Under the pieces are notes generated by a model. That model was not told the origin of the DNA and made no database searches. It was given only the letters and a program-made list of their open reading frames with translations. The position numbers and the translations under genes are program-made. A stretch of DNA of 64,000 bases, taken from assembly GCF_036588685.1 (NCBI RefSeq), contig NC_086375.1, positions 37,966,566 to 38,030,565 of the forward strand, read 5' to 3'. The DNA is from Mytilus trossulus (Eukaryota > Mollusca > Bivalvia > Mytilida > Mytilidae). Positions 21,301 through 29,457 of this stretch are shown here, piece by piece; positions within the stretch are counted from its first letter, which is position 1, and each line of letters opens with the position of its first letter.

Positions 21301-22786
21301 AAGCACCAATAATGTAACCAATGCATATTTGAAACTACATGCTATTCTCAGAGAAAGGGCTAAACAAAAAGATATTGAGGATAGTGTAAGCGAAGAATCG
21401 ACTGAAAGCACCAATAATGTAACTTCAAATAGAAAAAGAAGATGCGATGATGAATACAGTGATGATGAAACAGATAGCTCCACTTCAGACACAGATTGTA
21501 CTGATAATTATTCTTATGAATCAGACTTTAGTGAAGAAACTTATGAGAGTGACAGTTTCTGTGGTAATGGTGAACCAGATAATGGAAACAACGAAATGAA
21601 TGATATCACAAAGGACAGTAACATACAGCAAGGTTTAATAACACATGAAAACGTAAAAGGTTGGTTTACATATAACATATGGTTTTGGCTCTTTGGTTGG
21701 GTTATTGTTTGTTTAACCCATTCCCCAAAACTCAATCCCAGCCTTGCCTTTGTGATTTGGATCCTAGTGGTACAATTTCAGAAAGATCCATACACTAACA
21801 CCAAATCCCAAAACTGTTGGAACCCCAACCTTCCTTTTGTGATTTCAAACCTTGTATTTAAATTTCATAGAGATCCATTCACTTAAACTAAAATTATTTG
21901 TCCAGAAACCAAGTGTCTTCGACAACGCGGACGACGACCAATACCGGTTTACGACCGCAAAATATGTTTGCTTGCGGTTGCATAATAAGACACAATATAG
22001 AAAACTAAAGCTTAGCAACACAATCCACATCAGGTGCTCCGGAAAGGTGACAGGATCTGCTCCACATGCGGCATTTACCGTTAAAATGAATATATTGTTC
22101 TTGGTACAGTAATCATTGAGATAATTTCTCACAAAAAAAATTAAAAGCATCTCATTGCATTAATGCATGAAACAAATTCTGAAGAAAAGCTTAACTAAAA
22201 GTGTCATATTTAAAACACATTTATTTCATTTGTTGTTTCAGGAAGCAAAGAAAGTTTGCAGGATATATACACACAGAAAGATTTTTCAACTCCCAAAGGT
22301 GATCTTTCCCCGGAGAATGAATATTCAGAAAAATTATCTGCCTCCCTGAAATTTGAAATTAAAAACAATGCAAATAAGCATGACATAAAAGAATCAAGCA
22401 TGCAAATGCCAATAGAACAGTATAAACAGGCTTCCACTACAGAATCTCAATTTATTAGCAACATTGGGGGTGATGGAAACCCGGAGTTGTATGTCAAGAA
22501 AGAAAATTCGTTCAAACTGACTAAATACAAGAACGACAACGAACGTTGTACAGGCTTTACCGAACCGAGCACAACCAACCTGGTTGATATGGTAGCAAAT
22601 GAAACTGAAATATCCAAATTCTCAAAAAGTCACAATAACACTGAAAGTGTTGACCAAAAAGTGTCATCAAACATGGATGTATCAAACACACCAATATCAA
22701 CTAAAAGTCAGAGTGACAATGGTACGAGTGGATTGTCTGTAAGGCAAAGACGAATTGGACATAATAATCTTTTGAGAAAAAAATGA
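15390..22786 (+). CDS. Unrecognised acidic low-complexity protein with LC8-type motifs, 8 exons, ~993 aa
   Basis: Joining eight exons at GT-AG sites keeps one frame of 994 codons. I do not recognise the family. Residues 1-41 include QLNMFQVLVRDQEFKQKIED and look helical. Residues 75-79 are KETQT and 85-89 ASVQT, both fitting the TQT-type motif bound by dynein light chain LC8 in many proteins. Residues 113-137 are DHAVGYIKDFLQLSLKG-like. The rest is rich in Ser, Glu, Asp, Asn and probably disordered: three ~26-residue SDTxQDK units (513-587), two near-identical 35-residue units (665-734), a basic NRKRR (736-740, possible nuclear signal), then a Ser/Asp/Glu tract. The C-terminus is basic (RQRRIGHNNLLRKK). 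No signal peptide or membrane span is seen. Start: ATG 15,390 is the first in frame, but CCTCTTTCAG just before 15,346 could be an acceptor, so upstream exons are possible. Confidence 0.75.
16933..16977 (+). other. Two adjacent LC8 (DYNLL)-type motifs in coding sequence
   Basis: Codons 75-79 read KETQT and codons 85-89 read ASVQT, ten residues apart, in the serine/threonine-rich linker of exon 3. The first fits the classical (K/R)xTQT consensus; the second is a weaker variant. Tandem sites are common in LC8 partners because the dimeric hub zips two chains together. Binding is inferred, not shown. Confidence 0.5.
18158..18566. mobile_element. Long inverted repeat flanked by a ~60 bp direct duplication
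   Basis: Arms of about 100 bp (18,250-18,352 and 18,395-18,496) are inverted copies: GACGCCAATTTTCTTTTTAA... pairs with ...TTAAAAAGACAATTGGCG, including TTGGAAGATGTGGTGTGAG and CTCACACCACATCTTCCAA. Outside the arms, GGCGACAATACAATAGTATA CCGGTG is repeated directly at 18,158 and 18,503 for about 60 bp. The whole block sits in intron 4 of the acidic-protein gene. Confidence 0.7.
19690..19815. repeat. Repeat end (CGTGATAGCAATATACGAC) in intron 5
   Basis: The phrase CCAACGTGATAGCAATATAC GACG followed by TTTGCGGTCGTATAAAAAA is the end of a repeat I know as frequent in mussel sequence. A CGACGACGACGACG tract precedes it. A related end occurs near 21,930-21,965, inverted. Confidence 0.5.
20759..20983 (+). 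repeat. Three tandem coding repeats of ~26 codons
   Basis: Units start at 20,759, 20,837 and 20,915, with exact 78-bp steps. They begin TCGGACACT and encode SDTFQDKRDSLGT, SDTSQDKSDNLGT and SDTPQDKKDNLGT, each ending (E)EQL/GQL. The third unit is three codons shorter. A degenerate fourth start (LSDTIEDHK) follows. Nucleotide similarity between units is high, so the expansion looks recent. Confidence 0.85.
21215..21424 (+). repeat. Two tandem 105-bp coding repeats
   Basis: 21,215-21,319 and 21,320-21,424 each encode 35 residues starting NAY and ending NNVT, sharing RERAKQKDIEDS and SEESTESTNNVT. There are only a few base differences. Length is an exact multiple of three, so the frame is kept. 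Confidence 0.9.
21661..21975. repeat. Repeat in intron 7 with two ~90 bp units
   Basis: GCCTTTGTGATTTGGATCC with AGAAAGATCCATACACTAAC resembles the following CTTCCTTTTGTGATTTCAAA with ATAGAGATCCATTCACTTAA. After these come ACGACGACCAATACCGG and TTACGACCGCAAAATATG, typical repeat-end text. This is why the open frame past 21,659 is not taken as protein. Confidence 0.5.
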
Positions 22787-22829
22787 AGGTATGTTCTTTC
22801 CGAAATAGTCAATAGTTATCAAAGTTACC

Positions 22830-23110
22830 AGGGTTATAATTTAAATCGCCAGACGCCCGTTTTGTCTACATCAGACTCATCAGTGACACCCAGATCAAAT
22901 AGTAATACAGCCAAACAAGTACAAAGTTAAAGAGCATTGATGACCACAGGCACTCGTCTAAGAAAAAACAAATCCTATATATCTTTACAAAGATATATAG
23001 GGTGAGGGAAATGGGGACGAGTGCCTGTGTTGATGACCCAAAATTTCAAAAAGTTGTGCCAAAAACAGCGAAGGTAATCTATTTCTGTGATAAGAAAATC
23101 CTTAGATTTT
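22830..23110. repeat. Dispersed repeat carrying a nested 85-bp MITE
   Basis: GCCAGACGCCCGTTTTGTC, CATCAGACTCATCAGTGAC, GCCAAACAAGTACAAAG and, after the insertion, CCCAAAATTTCAAAAAGTTG and AAGAAAATCCTTAG form a repeat that I recognise as common in mussels. It lies downstream of the acidic-protein stop codon, probably in a 3'UTR intron. Confidence 0.6.
22945..23029. mobile_element. 85-bp MITE with 14-bp TIRs and an 8-bp target duplication
   Basis: The element starts CACAGGCACTCGTC and ends GACGAGTGCCTGTG, exact inverted copies. It is flanked on both sides by TTGATGAC (22,937-22,944 and 23,030-23,037). Eight-bp duplications are typical of hAT transposons. A second hairpin (CCTATATATCTTT / AAAGATATATAGG) fills the centre. 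Confidence 0.85.
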
Positions 23111-23718
23111 GAAAAGTTTTGTAACAGGAAATTTATAAAATAAAAATGACATATAGATTGATATTCATGTCAACATTCAACATAATTAAAAGATTATAAT
23201 AAAAAAAATATGGTTTTAACCAACAAAAATCACAATGAACAATAAAAAAAAGATCGTTCAGTTAACAGCTAATCAAAACTTCGTCAATATTCTGTCAGGA
23301 AGGTTAACATCTTAAGCAATATAATCGTATTAGTCAATTTATACGAATTCAAAATCAAATCTTCTGTATAGAGATTATTTAATTTACGAGTTTTTCTCTT
23401 TCAAAGACAATACAAATCACGGAACATATTGATAAAATTAATCATGATATGTAATAGTATAAGCATAAAGTTTCTGACAATGCATGAAAATCAAACAAAA
23501 TGCCAGTTTGTTTATCAAACACAAATATATAGTTGTGCAGACAATCTAAGAAGGACAAAATAAACTATATAATTCTATGTTGAAACACACAAAACCAAAC
23601 TTTAAACTGAAAGCATTTCGGGCATTTACGTGATATTTGAATTCAGATCAGAATTAATCATTTAAGAATATCATCATTTTCTTTTCTATTTTATTTTTGC
23701 AACATTAATAATTTACAG

Positions 23719-23822
23719 ATGAAAACAAAAAGAAAATGCTGATTCAACGGAAAAACAAACATCAATTTGATAAACCAGAAGCACAAGAAGCAGAAAAATA
23801 CCAAAATTGTTACTGGCAGTGA
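23719..23822 (+). other. Possible alternative last exon or 3'UTR exon of the acidic-protein gene
   Basis: After an acceptor (AATTTACAG) an open frame of 33 codons ends at TGA 23,820-23,822; it is Lys/Gln rich (MLIQRKNKHQFDK). Its phase fits a donor inside exon 8 at 22,721|22,722 (AATG|GTACGA), which would replace the last 22 residues. Alternatively a donor just after the normal stop (GAAG|GTATGT at 22,789) would make this a 3'UTR exon. Confidence 0.4.
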
Positions 23823-24228
23823 TGGTGTATCAACTGAGAGTTCTGCTTCATGGGCACCATGGCAAAAACATGAGATGGATCACAACATTTTATATGGCAT
23901 ATGCTTGTATGTCTTATGATACTGTAAGCCATTTGAGAGCATCCTGTTCTATACTCGGTAGTTTACTTGATTAACACTAAAATACAGTATATGACTCCTG
24001 GAGTTCCCCTACATTGGTATTACCCCCCCCCCCCCCCCACCCCCCTAAATTACTTTGTCAGGTATGGTCCTCAGAATGTATGTATTGTAGATCCCTTGTA
24101 TTCGAGTGTTACTGAGCTACTATTGTTACAAATGGCTTCCCATAGTTTTTATGTTTGAACGTCATCCAGTATCTATTATTTCCATTAGTGCAAACGCATG
24201 TACTTTTAAATGTATCCAAGTTTGATAA

Positions 24229-24234
24229 AATAAA
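24229..24234 (+). terminator. Poly(A) signal AATAAA, likely end of the acidic-protein gene
   Basis: AATAAA within GATAAAATAAAGTGACC, followed by a T-rich tract, about 400 bp after the possible last exon. A run of about 17 C lies upstream at 24,026-24,042. No splice data are available. Confidence 0.5.
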
Positions 24235-24329
24235 GTGACCTTTTTTCTGCAAACAGTTTTATTTGTTGAACTGCTGCAGAATATATTGTAATATAAAACA
24301 TTTTTAATTTATTTTATTCAATGTTTACA

Positions 24330-24640
24330 TAAAAAAGAAGATGTGGTATGATTGCCAAGGAGACAACTGTCCACAAGAGCCCAAAATGACACAGACATTT
24401 TACAACTATAGGTCACCCTACGGCCTTCAACAATGAGCAAATCCCATACTGCATAGTTAGCTATAAAAGGCCCTTATATGATAACGAGAAACAATTCAAA
24501 AGAGAAAACAAACAGCCTTACTTATATAAAAAAAAATGAACGAAAAACAAATATGTAACACATAAAACAATGACAACCCCTGATTTACAGGCTCCTGACT
24601 TGGGACAGGCACATACATAATTAATGTCGTCTATATTGTT
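24330..24640 (-). repeat. Dispersed repeat (AAGATGTGGTATGATTGCC family)
   Basis: It starts AAGAAGATGTGGTATGATTG CC and continues GACAACTGTCCACAAGAG, GGTCACCCTACGGCCTTC, CAATGAGCAAATCCC and TTACAGGCTCCTGACTTG. Other copies: 14,580-14,937 (inverse), 44,105-44,350 (inverse), 47,862-48,150, 50,048-50,250, 61,440-61,815 (inverse). A badly decayed copy follows at about 25,030-25,260. Confidence 0.75.
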
Positions 24641-25574
24641 TATTTTTTAATTAAGACATTTTTAAAAAAAATCCCCAAAGTGTTGTCCATCCTTGGACTA
24701 AAGAAATATCATTTTACTGTAGATTTAAACAAAAGTTCTGATTCAGGATAACTTAATAAAATTATATTGTATTTAATGATATGCAAGGAGGAAACAAGTA
24801 TTAGCATTATTTTTTTGTGTTTATGTACATATTGTTATATAAAAAAAATCGTGATTCATTTTATTAAATTTTTGTCGATATTGTCGGTTTTTTTGTAATA
24901 AAAAGATGTTATAAACTTTTTTCAAGAGCGTTATTTATCCTTGGACTAACAAAGTATCAGTAAAGTATTAACTCAACGAAATAACTTATTCAAACATGCA
25001 TCAAGATGCTTGTTTTCAGGAGTTGGAAATGGATATACACATAATGTAGGTCAGCGTTAAACCTTTAACAATGAACACAACCAATACATTATTGTAAGCT
25101 ATTGTAGGCCTCCACATGACAAAGACGACGTGAAACAATTCAAATGAGAAAAATTAACGGATTGATGATAAAACAATGAAGGAAAAAAAATATGACAAAT
25201 AAAAACCATCGAATTGCAAGATCCTGACTAGGACAGATATGCAAATAATTGCATTAATACACAAAAAAGAAATAATATGTCTGAATATAAAATCTATGAA
25301 TGATACTGATTACATACATATGCACACATATGACACAAATAGTAAGTTTAATTTGCAAGAAAGTAAAGAAAGGGAAATGTTCAAATGGTAAAATTTATGA
25401 GAGTAAATTTTTGTATTTTATCCTAACTGTATAATGCATGTGTTTGTTAAATTTTATATTTCCTTTTTTGTGCTTCTTTGTTATATGTGTTTTGTTCTGA
25501 TTTAGATTGTGACATTGTAATGATGGATGTATCCCTATATTGACAATTTAACCTATTTTGTCTGTTTTTTCATG

Positions 25575-25770
25575 CATCATTATAAATATAATGGAATTTT
25601 ATGCGACTATCATACAAGTGAGAGGTTTGAAGCTATAAAACCAGGTTCAATCCACCATTTTCTACATTTGAGAATGCCTGTAACAAGTCAGGAATATGAC
25701 ATTTGTTATCCATTCATTTGATGTGTTTTATCATTTGATTTTGTCATTTGATTAGGGACTTTCCTTTTTG
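25575..25770 (+). repeat. Dispersed repeat (GCGACTATCATACAAGTGAG family)
   Basis: Matches 15,520-15,670 in phrases such as TTTTATGCGA, CAAGTGAGAGGT, TTCAATCCACCATTTTCTA and TTGATGTGTTTTA. Non-coding. Confidence 0.5.
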
Positions 25771-25826
25771 AATTTTCCTAGTTCAGTTTTTTTTTGTTAT
25801 TTCAAATTTTGCTAAACCAAGGAAAA

Positions 25827-26189
25827 CTAAAAAGTGTCTGTGGGAGAGCCTGTTGTGAATTGACCCAAGTCTGGACAAAAATGATACCACTTCAAATCTG
25901 GCTTGACTAAATTAGAGCATAAAATCTGAAGGGCAGTCGAAATCCTTGGTGTAAAAGACATGGTCATATCCGACATATCCCTACAAATACAATAAACTAG
26001 ACTCTGAAACCATTCAGAGGGGTTGCCTGAAGAAAGCTCCTTAAAAATCATAGCATTTCCTTATGTGCTACCAACACTGTCATTATCTGAAGAAGCACAT
26101 TGGTCTTCCAGAAAGTCAGCTTCTTGGCTTCTGGATGCCAAGGAAACAGAATCATCTTTCACCAGGTGTCTTAGCGGTCTAGGACAGTC
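25827..26189 (-). pseudogene. Unrecognised 120-codon open frame broken by one stop
   Basis: From 26,189 (preceded on the minus strand by an acceptor-like TTTTTTTCA...CTCAG) the frame reads DCPRPLRHLVKDDSVSLASR and DFLEDQCASSDNDSVGST, then TAA at 26,061-26,063. It resumes in the same frame with MIFKELSSGNPSEWFQSLVY, then TPRISTALQILCSNLVKP and DLGQFTTGSPTDTF before a final stop at 25,827. The block is richer in G+C than its surroundings and looks coding on both sides of the stop. It may be a last exon (43 codons) plus 3'UTR, or a dead gene or transposon piece. I could not identify upstream exons or a family. Confidence 0.35.
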
Positions 26190-26649
26190 CTGAGTTTTTT
26201 TCATTTGAAAAATAATATACACAAATAGACATTAATATAAAAGAATTGCATTTTATTTTTCATTTTTAACAATGCAAAATATAATATTTTCATAGATATT
26301 GTCTTCATAAAAATGCTTAACAATAGGAATTGAATTCATTTACATTGTAGTCAACTTACAACCACTATTTACATATCATAAATATTTGACTACTAACAAT
26401 ACAGCACCAGTTACTGCTTCTGTTTGGTATGTCTGTCTACTTTGGGTTGAATAAGACAAAATATTTAGCAAACATGGTAAATATGTTTCATGATTCATTG
26501 CTGTTTACAATGTTTGATTGAAGATTCAAGGGATATTTGACCTTAATTATTAAATTACCCGGTATATTTAGATATATAAATGTGATATGATCATGAATTT
26601 TGTTTACATCTGGACTTTGTAGTGTTTATCACCACTTTTAACACTCTTT

Positions 26650-26850
26650 GCTCTATCATGGCAAACAGATTATCTTGGAGGAGGAGGCTGTAAAGCCTAA
26701 ATATCACCATTGACCTTGGGCAGGAAATTGGCAACCCTCGTCAATTAAGATCATAGTCAAACACAGACAAGCAGGATTCAAACTCACAAAGTTCACTTAT
26801 TCAGACTGCACTTTCATTGGGCCAGGTTATTAATGTTCTCACATAGCAAC
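26650..26850 (-). mobile_element. Degenerate tRNA-derived SINE
   Basis: On the minus strand an A-box-like CTGGCCCAATGAAAG and a B-box-like AGTTTGAATCC are followed by a body with TCTTAATTGACGAGGG, GCCAATTTCCTGCCCAAGG and TCAATGGTG. That body matches a molluscan SINE body I recall. The body and tail are decayed. Confidence 0.55.
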
Positions 26851-27176
26851 AATATTATAATGACTCATTATTCTAGTTAACCAGACTTTGCAGTACAAGA
26901 ATCAAAGAGCTGAAAGCTCTGAAGAAAAATGACGCCACTGTCTCTAATATTGGGATAGTTTTTATGCAAGTCTTGATTTTCACATACCGTAATAAGTTTA
27001 ACAATGCAACATGTATCGTGAGCATATAATTGATATTCGTATATGTGTGTGTGTGTGAAGTGAAGGTGACAACTGGCTGGTTTTTTAAGACAAATGAATA
27101 GGTCAAGACTAGCTGAATTGTACAAATAAATACCGTAGAAAGGCTTGTATATTTCTCACTGGTACATAGTCTGAAT

Positions 27177-27890
27177 CTGGGTCCGTTCGCTTCCATTCAC
27201 GTTTGCGCCCACTCATTTTCACCCCTTTCACTTTCACACCCTACATGTTCGCACCCAATCTTAATTGGTTTTGTGTTTAATAACTCTGTAAGCAAGTGTT
27301 TTCTTATAAGTATAATTGTTGTCATTGTCTCAAAATAAAGTGAGACAGCAATTTTTTTTTGTGTTGAATAAATCTTAATCATGTTTTGGATAAGGTATTG
27401 CTAAAAATAATAATAATCCTTTCTAAATAAAGTAGTATTTTGTCAACGTTTTATTTTGTGTTGAATAACTCTTAATCATGTTTTGGTTAGTGTATTGCTA
27501 TAACTTGTTTCATTGACTTGTTTCAAAATGAAGTGAGATTCTGACTATAGTTGTTTGTTTCTGCGTGTTGAATAAATTTAATCATGTTTTGGTTATATTA
27601 GTGGATTGCTATATTTTGGTTTCTATGTTTTATTGTTTCGTTGTTTCAGATCAATGGGACCAAGCTGTTAAAAACAATTATCTTTTGTGTTACTTCCTTT
27701 AAAATCTTCAATGTTTTGCTCATACCAAGCTATAAATACATTCAGTATTTACACCAAAGCAATTTAAAACAACAACCATGATTTTCCAATTATTCAACTT
27801 GAATTTGAATTAAAATTGGGCGCGAATGAGTAGAGTGTGAATGTGCGAACGTGTAGGGTGCAAAAATGTATTGGGCACAAACAGACCTGA
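27177..27890. mobile_element. Repeat element 'X', copy 1: inverted GGGTGCGAA-type ends, three-unit core
   Basis: The left end has GGTCCGTTCGC, then TTTGCGCCCACTC, TTTCACACCCTACATGTTCG and CACCCAATC; the right end has the inverted counterparts GGGCGCGAATG, GAACGTGTAGGGTGC and TATTGGGCACAAACAGACC. The core repeats GTGTTGAATAAATCTTAATC ATGTTTTGG three times (about 27,360, 27,458, 27,565), about 100 bp apart. A second copy lies at 56,138-56,880. No ORF. It does not match any superfamily I know. Confidence 0.7.
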
Positions 27891-28218
27891 TACCACAAAG
27901 TCTGAACCCCCTTCTCCCACAAAATATTAAGTAAATAATCTTTTTGTTACTGCTATCAAAGGTCTAATGAAACTCAGATAGTTTCAAACATTTGTCAAAG
28001 AATTCTAGTTTGAAATTCTAATTGACTTGTTTTTACAATTACACAAATTGTCTAATTGTTAAAACAACAGCTTTGGTAAGGGCTTCGTTGTTTACCTTTA
28101 TACACTACATATTCACTTTCGTTTCATGGTTTACCAAAATACACAACAACATATTCACTATGTACTTGGTAACAGTAATTAATTAATTGAATAGAAAATA
28201 TTATAACAAATATTATTG

Positions 28219-28295
28219 GATGCCGAATTGACGTCAAATAGGTGCCGATTTGACTAGATGCCAATTTAACCAGGTGCCGACTTGACTTGTACGTT
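28219..28295. repeat. Four degenerate ~20-bp units (GTGCCGATTTGACT)
   Basis: ATGCCGAATTGACGTC, GTGCCGATTTGACTAG, ATGCCAATTTAACCAG and GTGCCGACTTGACTTG follow one another. An open frame on the minus strand (28,124-28,354) crosses it and is not credible as a gene. 28,300-29,400 otherwise shows no gene or clear repeat. Confidence 0.6.
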
Positions 28296-29414
28296 TCAAT
28301 TCCTCTGCGATCGTTTGCGGTATTTTCTTGAGAAAACCTATTTTCCATCATCAAAGAGAAGAAGAAACTGCTTTAAAATGATTCTGGAACGCTTCATGAT
28401 TGTTAAAATAAGTTTAATTCACTCAAAAACAATTTTAAAACTTGCGATTAAACAGGAAGTTTCCAAAGCACGTGTAAAAGAAGAAATTAACCGGTGAGAG
28501 TGGAAATCCGTATATGACAGATATCCCTATAGTACGACTTTGAAAGTAAAACAGTTCAATCCTTTTGTAAAACAATCTTTAATATACCTATCACATTAAT
28601 GTTTGAAGGGTCTTAAGCTTATTCAAACCATATAAGTCGGTATGAAACACCAAAACGGAATGAACAATAACCGATTACGTTTTGTAGTTTACAAATTCTA
28701 AAACTGGTTCCCGTCAAATTACAACAATTTGTTCGAGTGTAGTGGAATACAAGCAAAAACCAGTGTAAACTGGGTCCTGGCTGATTTAATACTACACAAT
28801 GATGCATAATGATAACACAAGCAGATTCCAGTTTGTATGGAAAATAGGAAATACGAAACCAAGCGCGGTAGGCAGAGAAATGTAATGAAGTTCAGGTCGG
28901 CAGTTATGGAACAATGACTGCGTCATTTTCCAAAAACAAAGGATATAGGGTATCCATCTATGACACAAAATCAGTTCATGATCAGCCAAAAAAATATGCA
29001 AACAAAAAGCAAAGGAACAGTGCTTTTATTGATGTTCTTCATCTCAGTCACAGTGAGGCCTGCATGTTTCACCTAGAAACACCAAAGCTCTAATGACTTT
29101 TTACTATGCTTTGGATACACAACATACACTGTAACAGGCAGATCTTAACATAAACATTGGGCTAAATGATGGTAATTATTCAATCCCACAAACAACAACA
29201 AAAAAATTCTAGTAAAATTTTTGACAGCTTTACTTCATAATAATATCGCCAGGATTTTTATGAAGGTTAACATTTACAGTAAACAGGTAAGGTAAGATTT
29301 ACAAAATTCATTTGTTTACAGTATTCTAATAAAATGTCATTTTAATCATTGTTTTTATCTTATGGTCTTCACATGAATGAAGTCTCTTGGAATGTAAGTT
29401 TACATAAAATAATC

Positions 29415-29420
29415 TTTATT
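29415..29420 (-). terminator. Poly(A) signal of VIPAS39
   Basis: AATAAA on the minus strand (TTTATT on plus), 38 bp past the VIPAS39 stop codon. It predicts a very short 3'UTR. Confidence 0.6.
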
Positions 29421-29457
29421 GCACAATATATCACAGTCAATATCACTTTTCATGCCA

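Larger units (their letters stand above)
15346..22786 (+). other. Exon map of the acidic-protein gene
   Basis: Exons with end phase: (1) 15,346 or 15,390-15,420, phase 1, donor GTAAGT; (2) 16,042-16,133, phase 0; (3) 16,834-17,047, phase 1; (4) 17,385-17,458, phase 0; (5) 18,972-19,593, phase 1; (6) 20,034-20,258, phase 1; (7) 20,481-21,659, phase 1; (8) 22,242-22,786 with TGA. Every acceptor ends in AG after a T-rich tract, and every donor begins GT. Exon 7 could also read through its donor (AAAG|GTTGGT) to a stop at 21,886, but the added text is repeat DNA. Confidence 0.75.

Noticed and set aside
20926..21492. 188-codon antisense frame
   Set aside because: Shadow of the Ser/Glu-rich exon 7; Leu/Ser-rich composition is what the reverse complement of that exon gives.
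21660..21886. C-terminal extension of exon 7 by intron retention
   Set aside because: The added residues come from a two-unit genomic repeat, and a donor with correct phase to the next exon exists at 21,659.
28124..28354. Possible first exon (76-codon minus-strand frame)
   Set aside because: Crosses a degenerate 20-bp tandem repeat, lacks a convincing donor, and no partner exon with matching phase was found.
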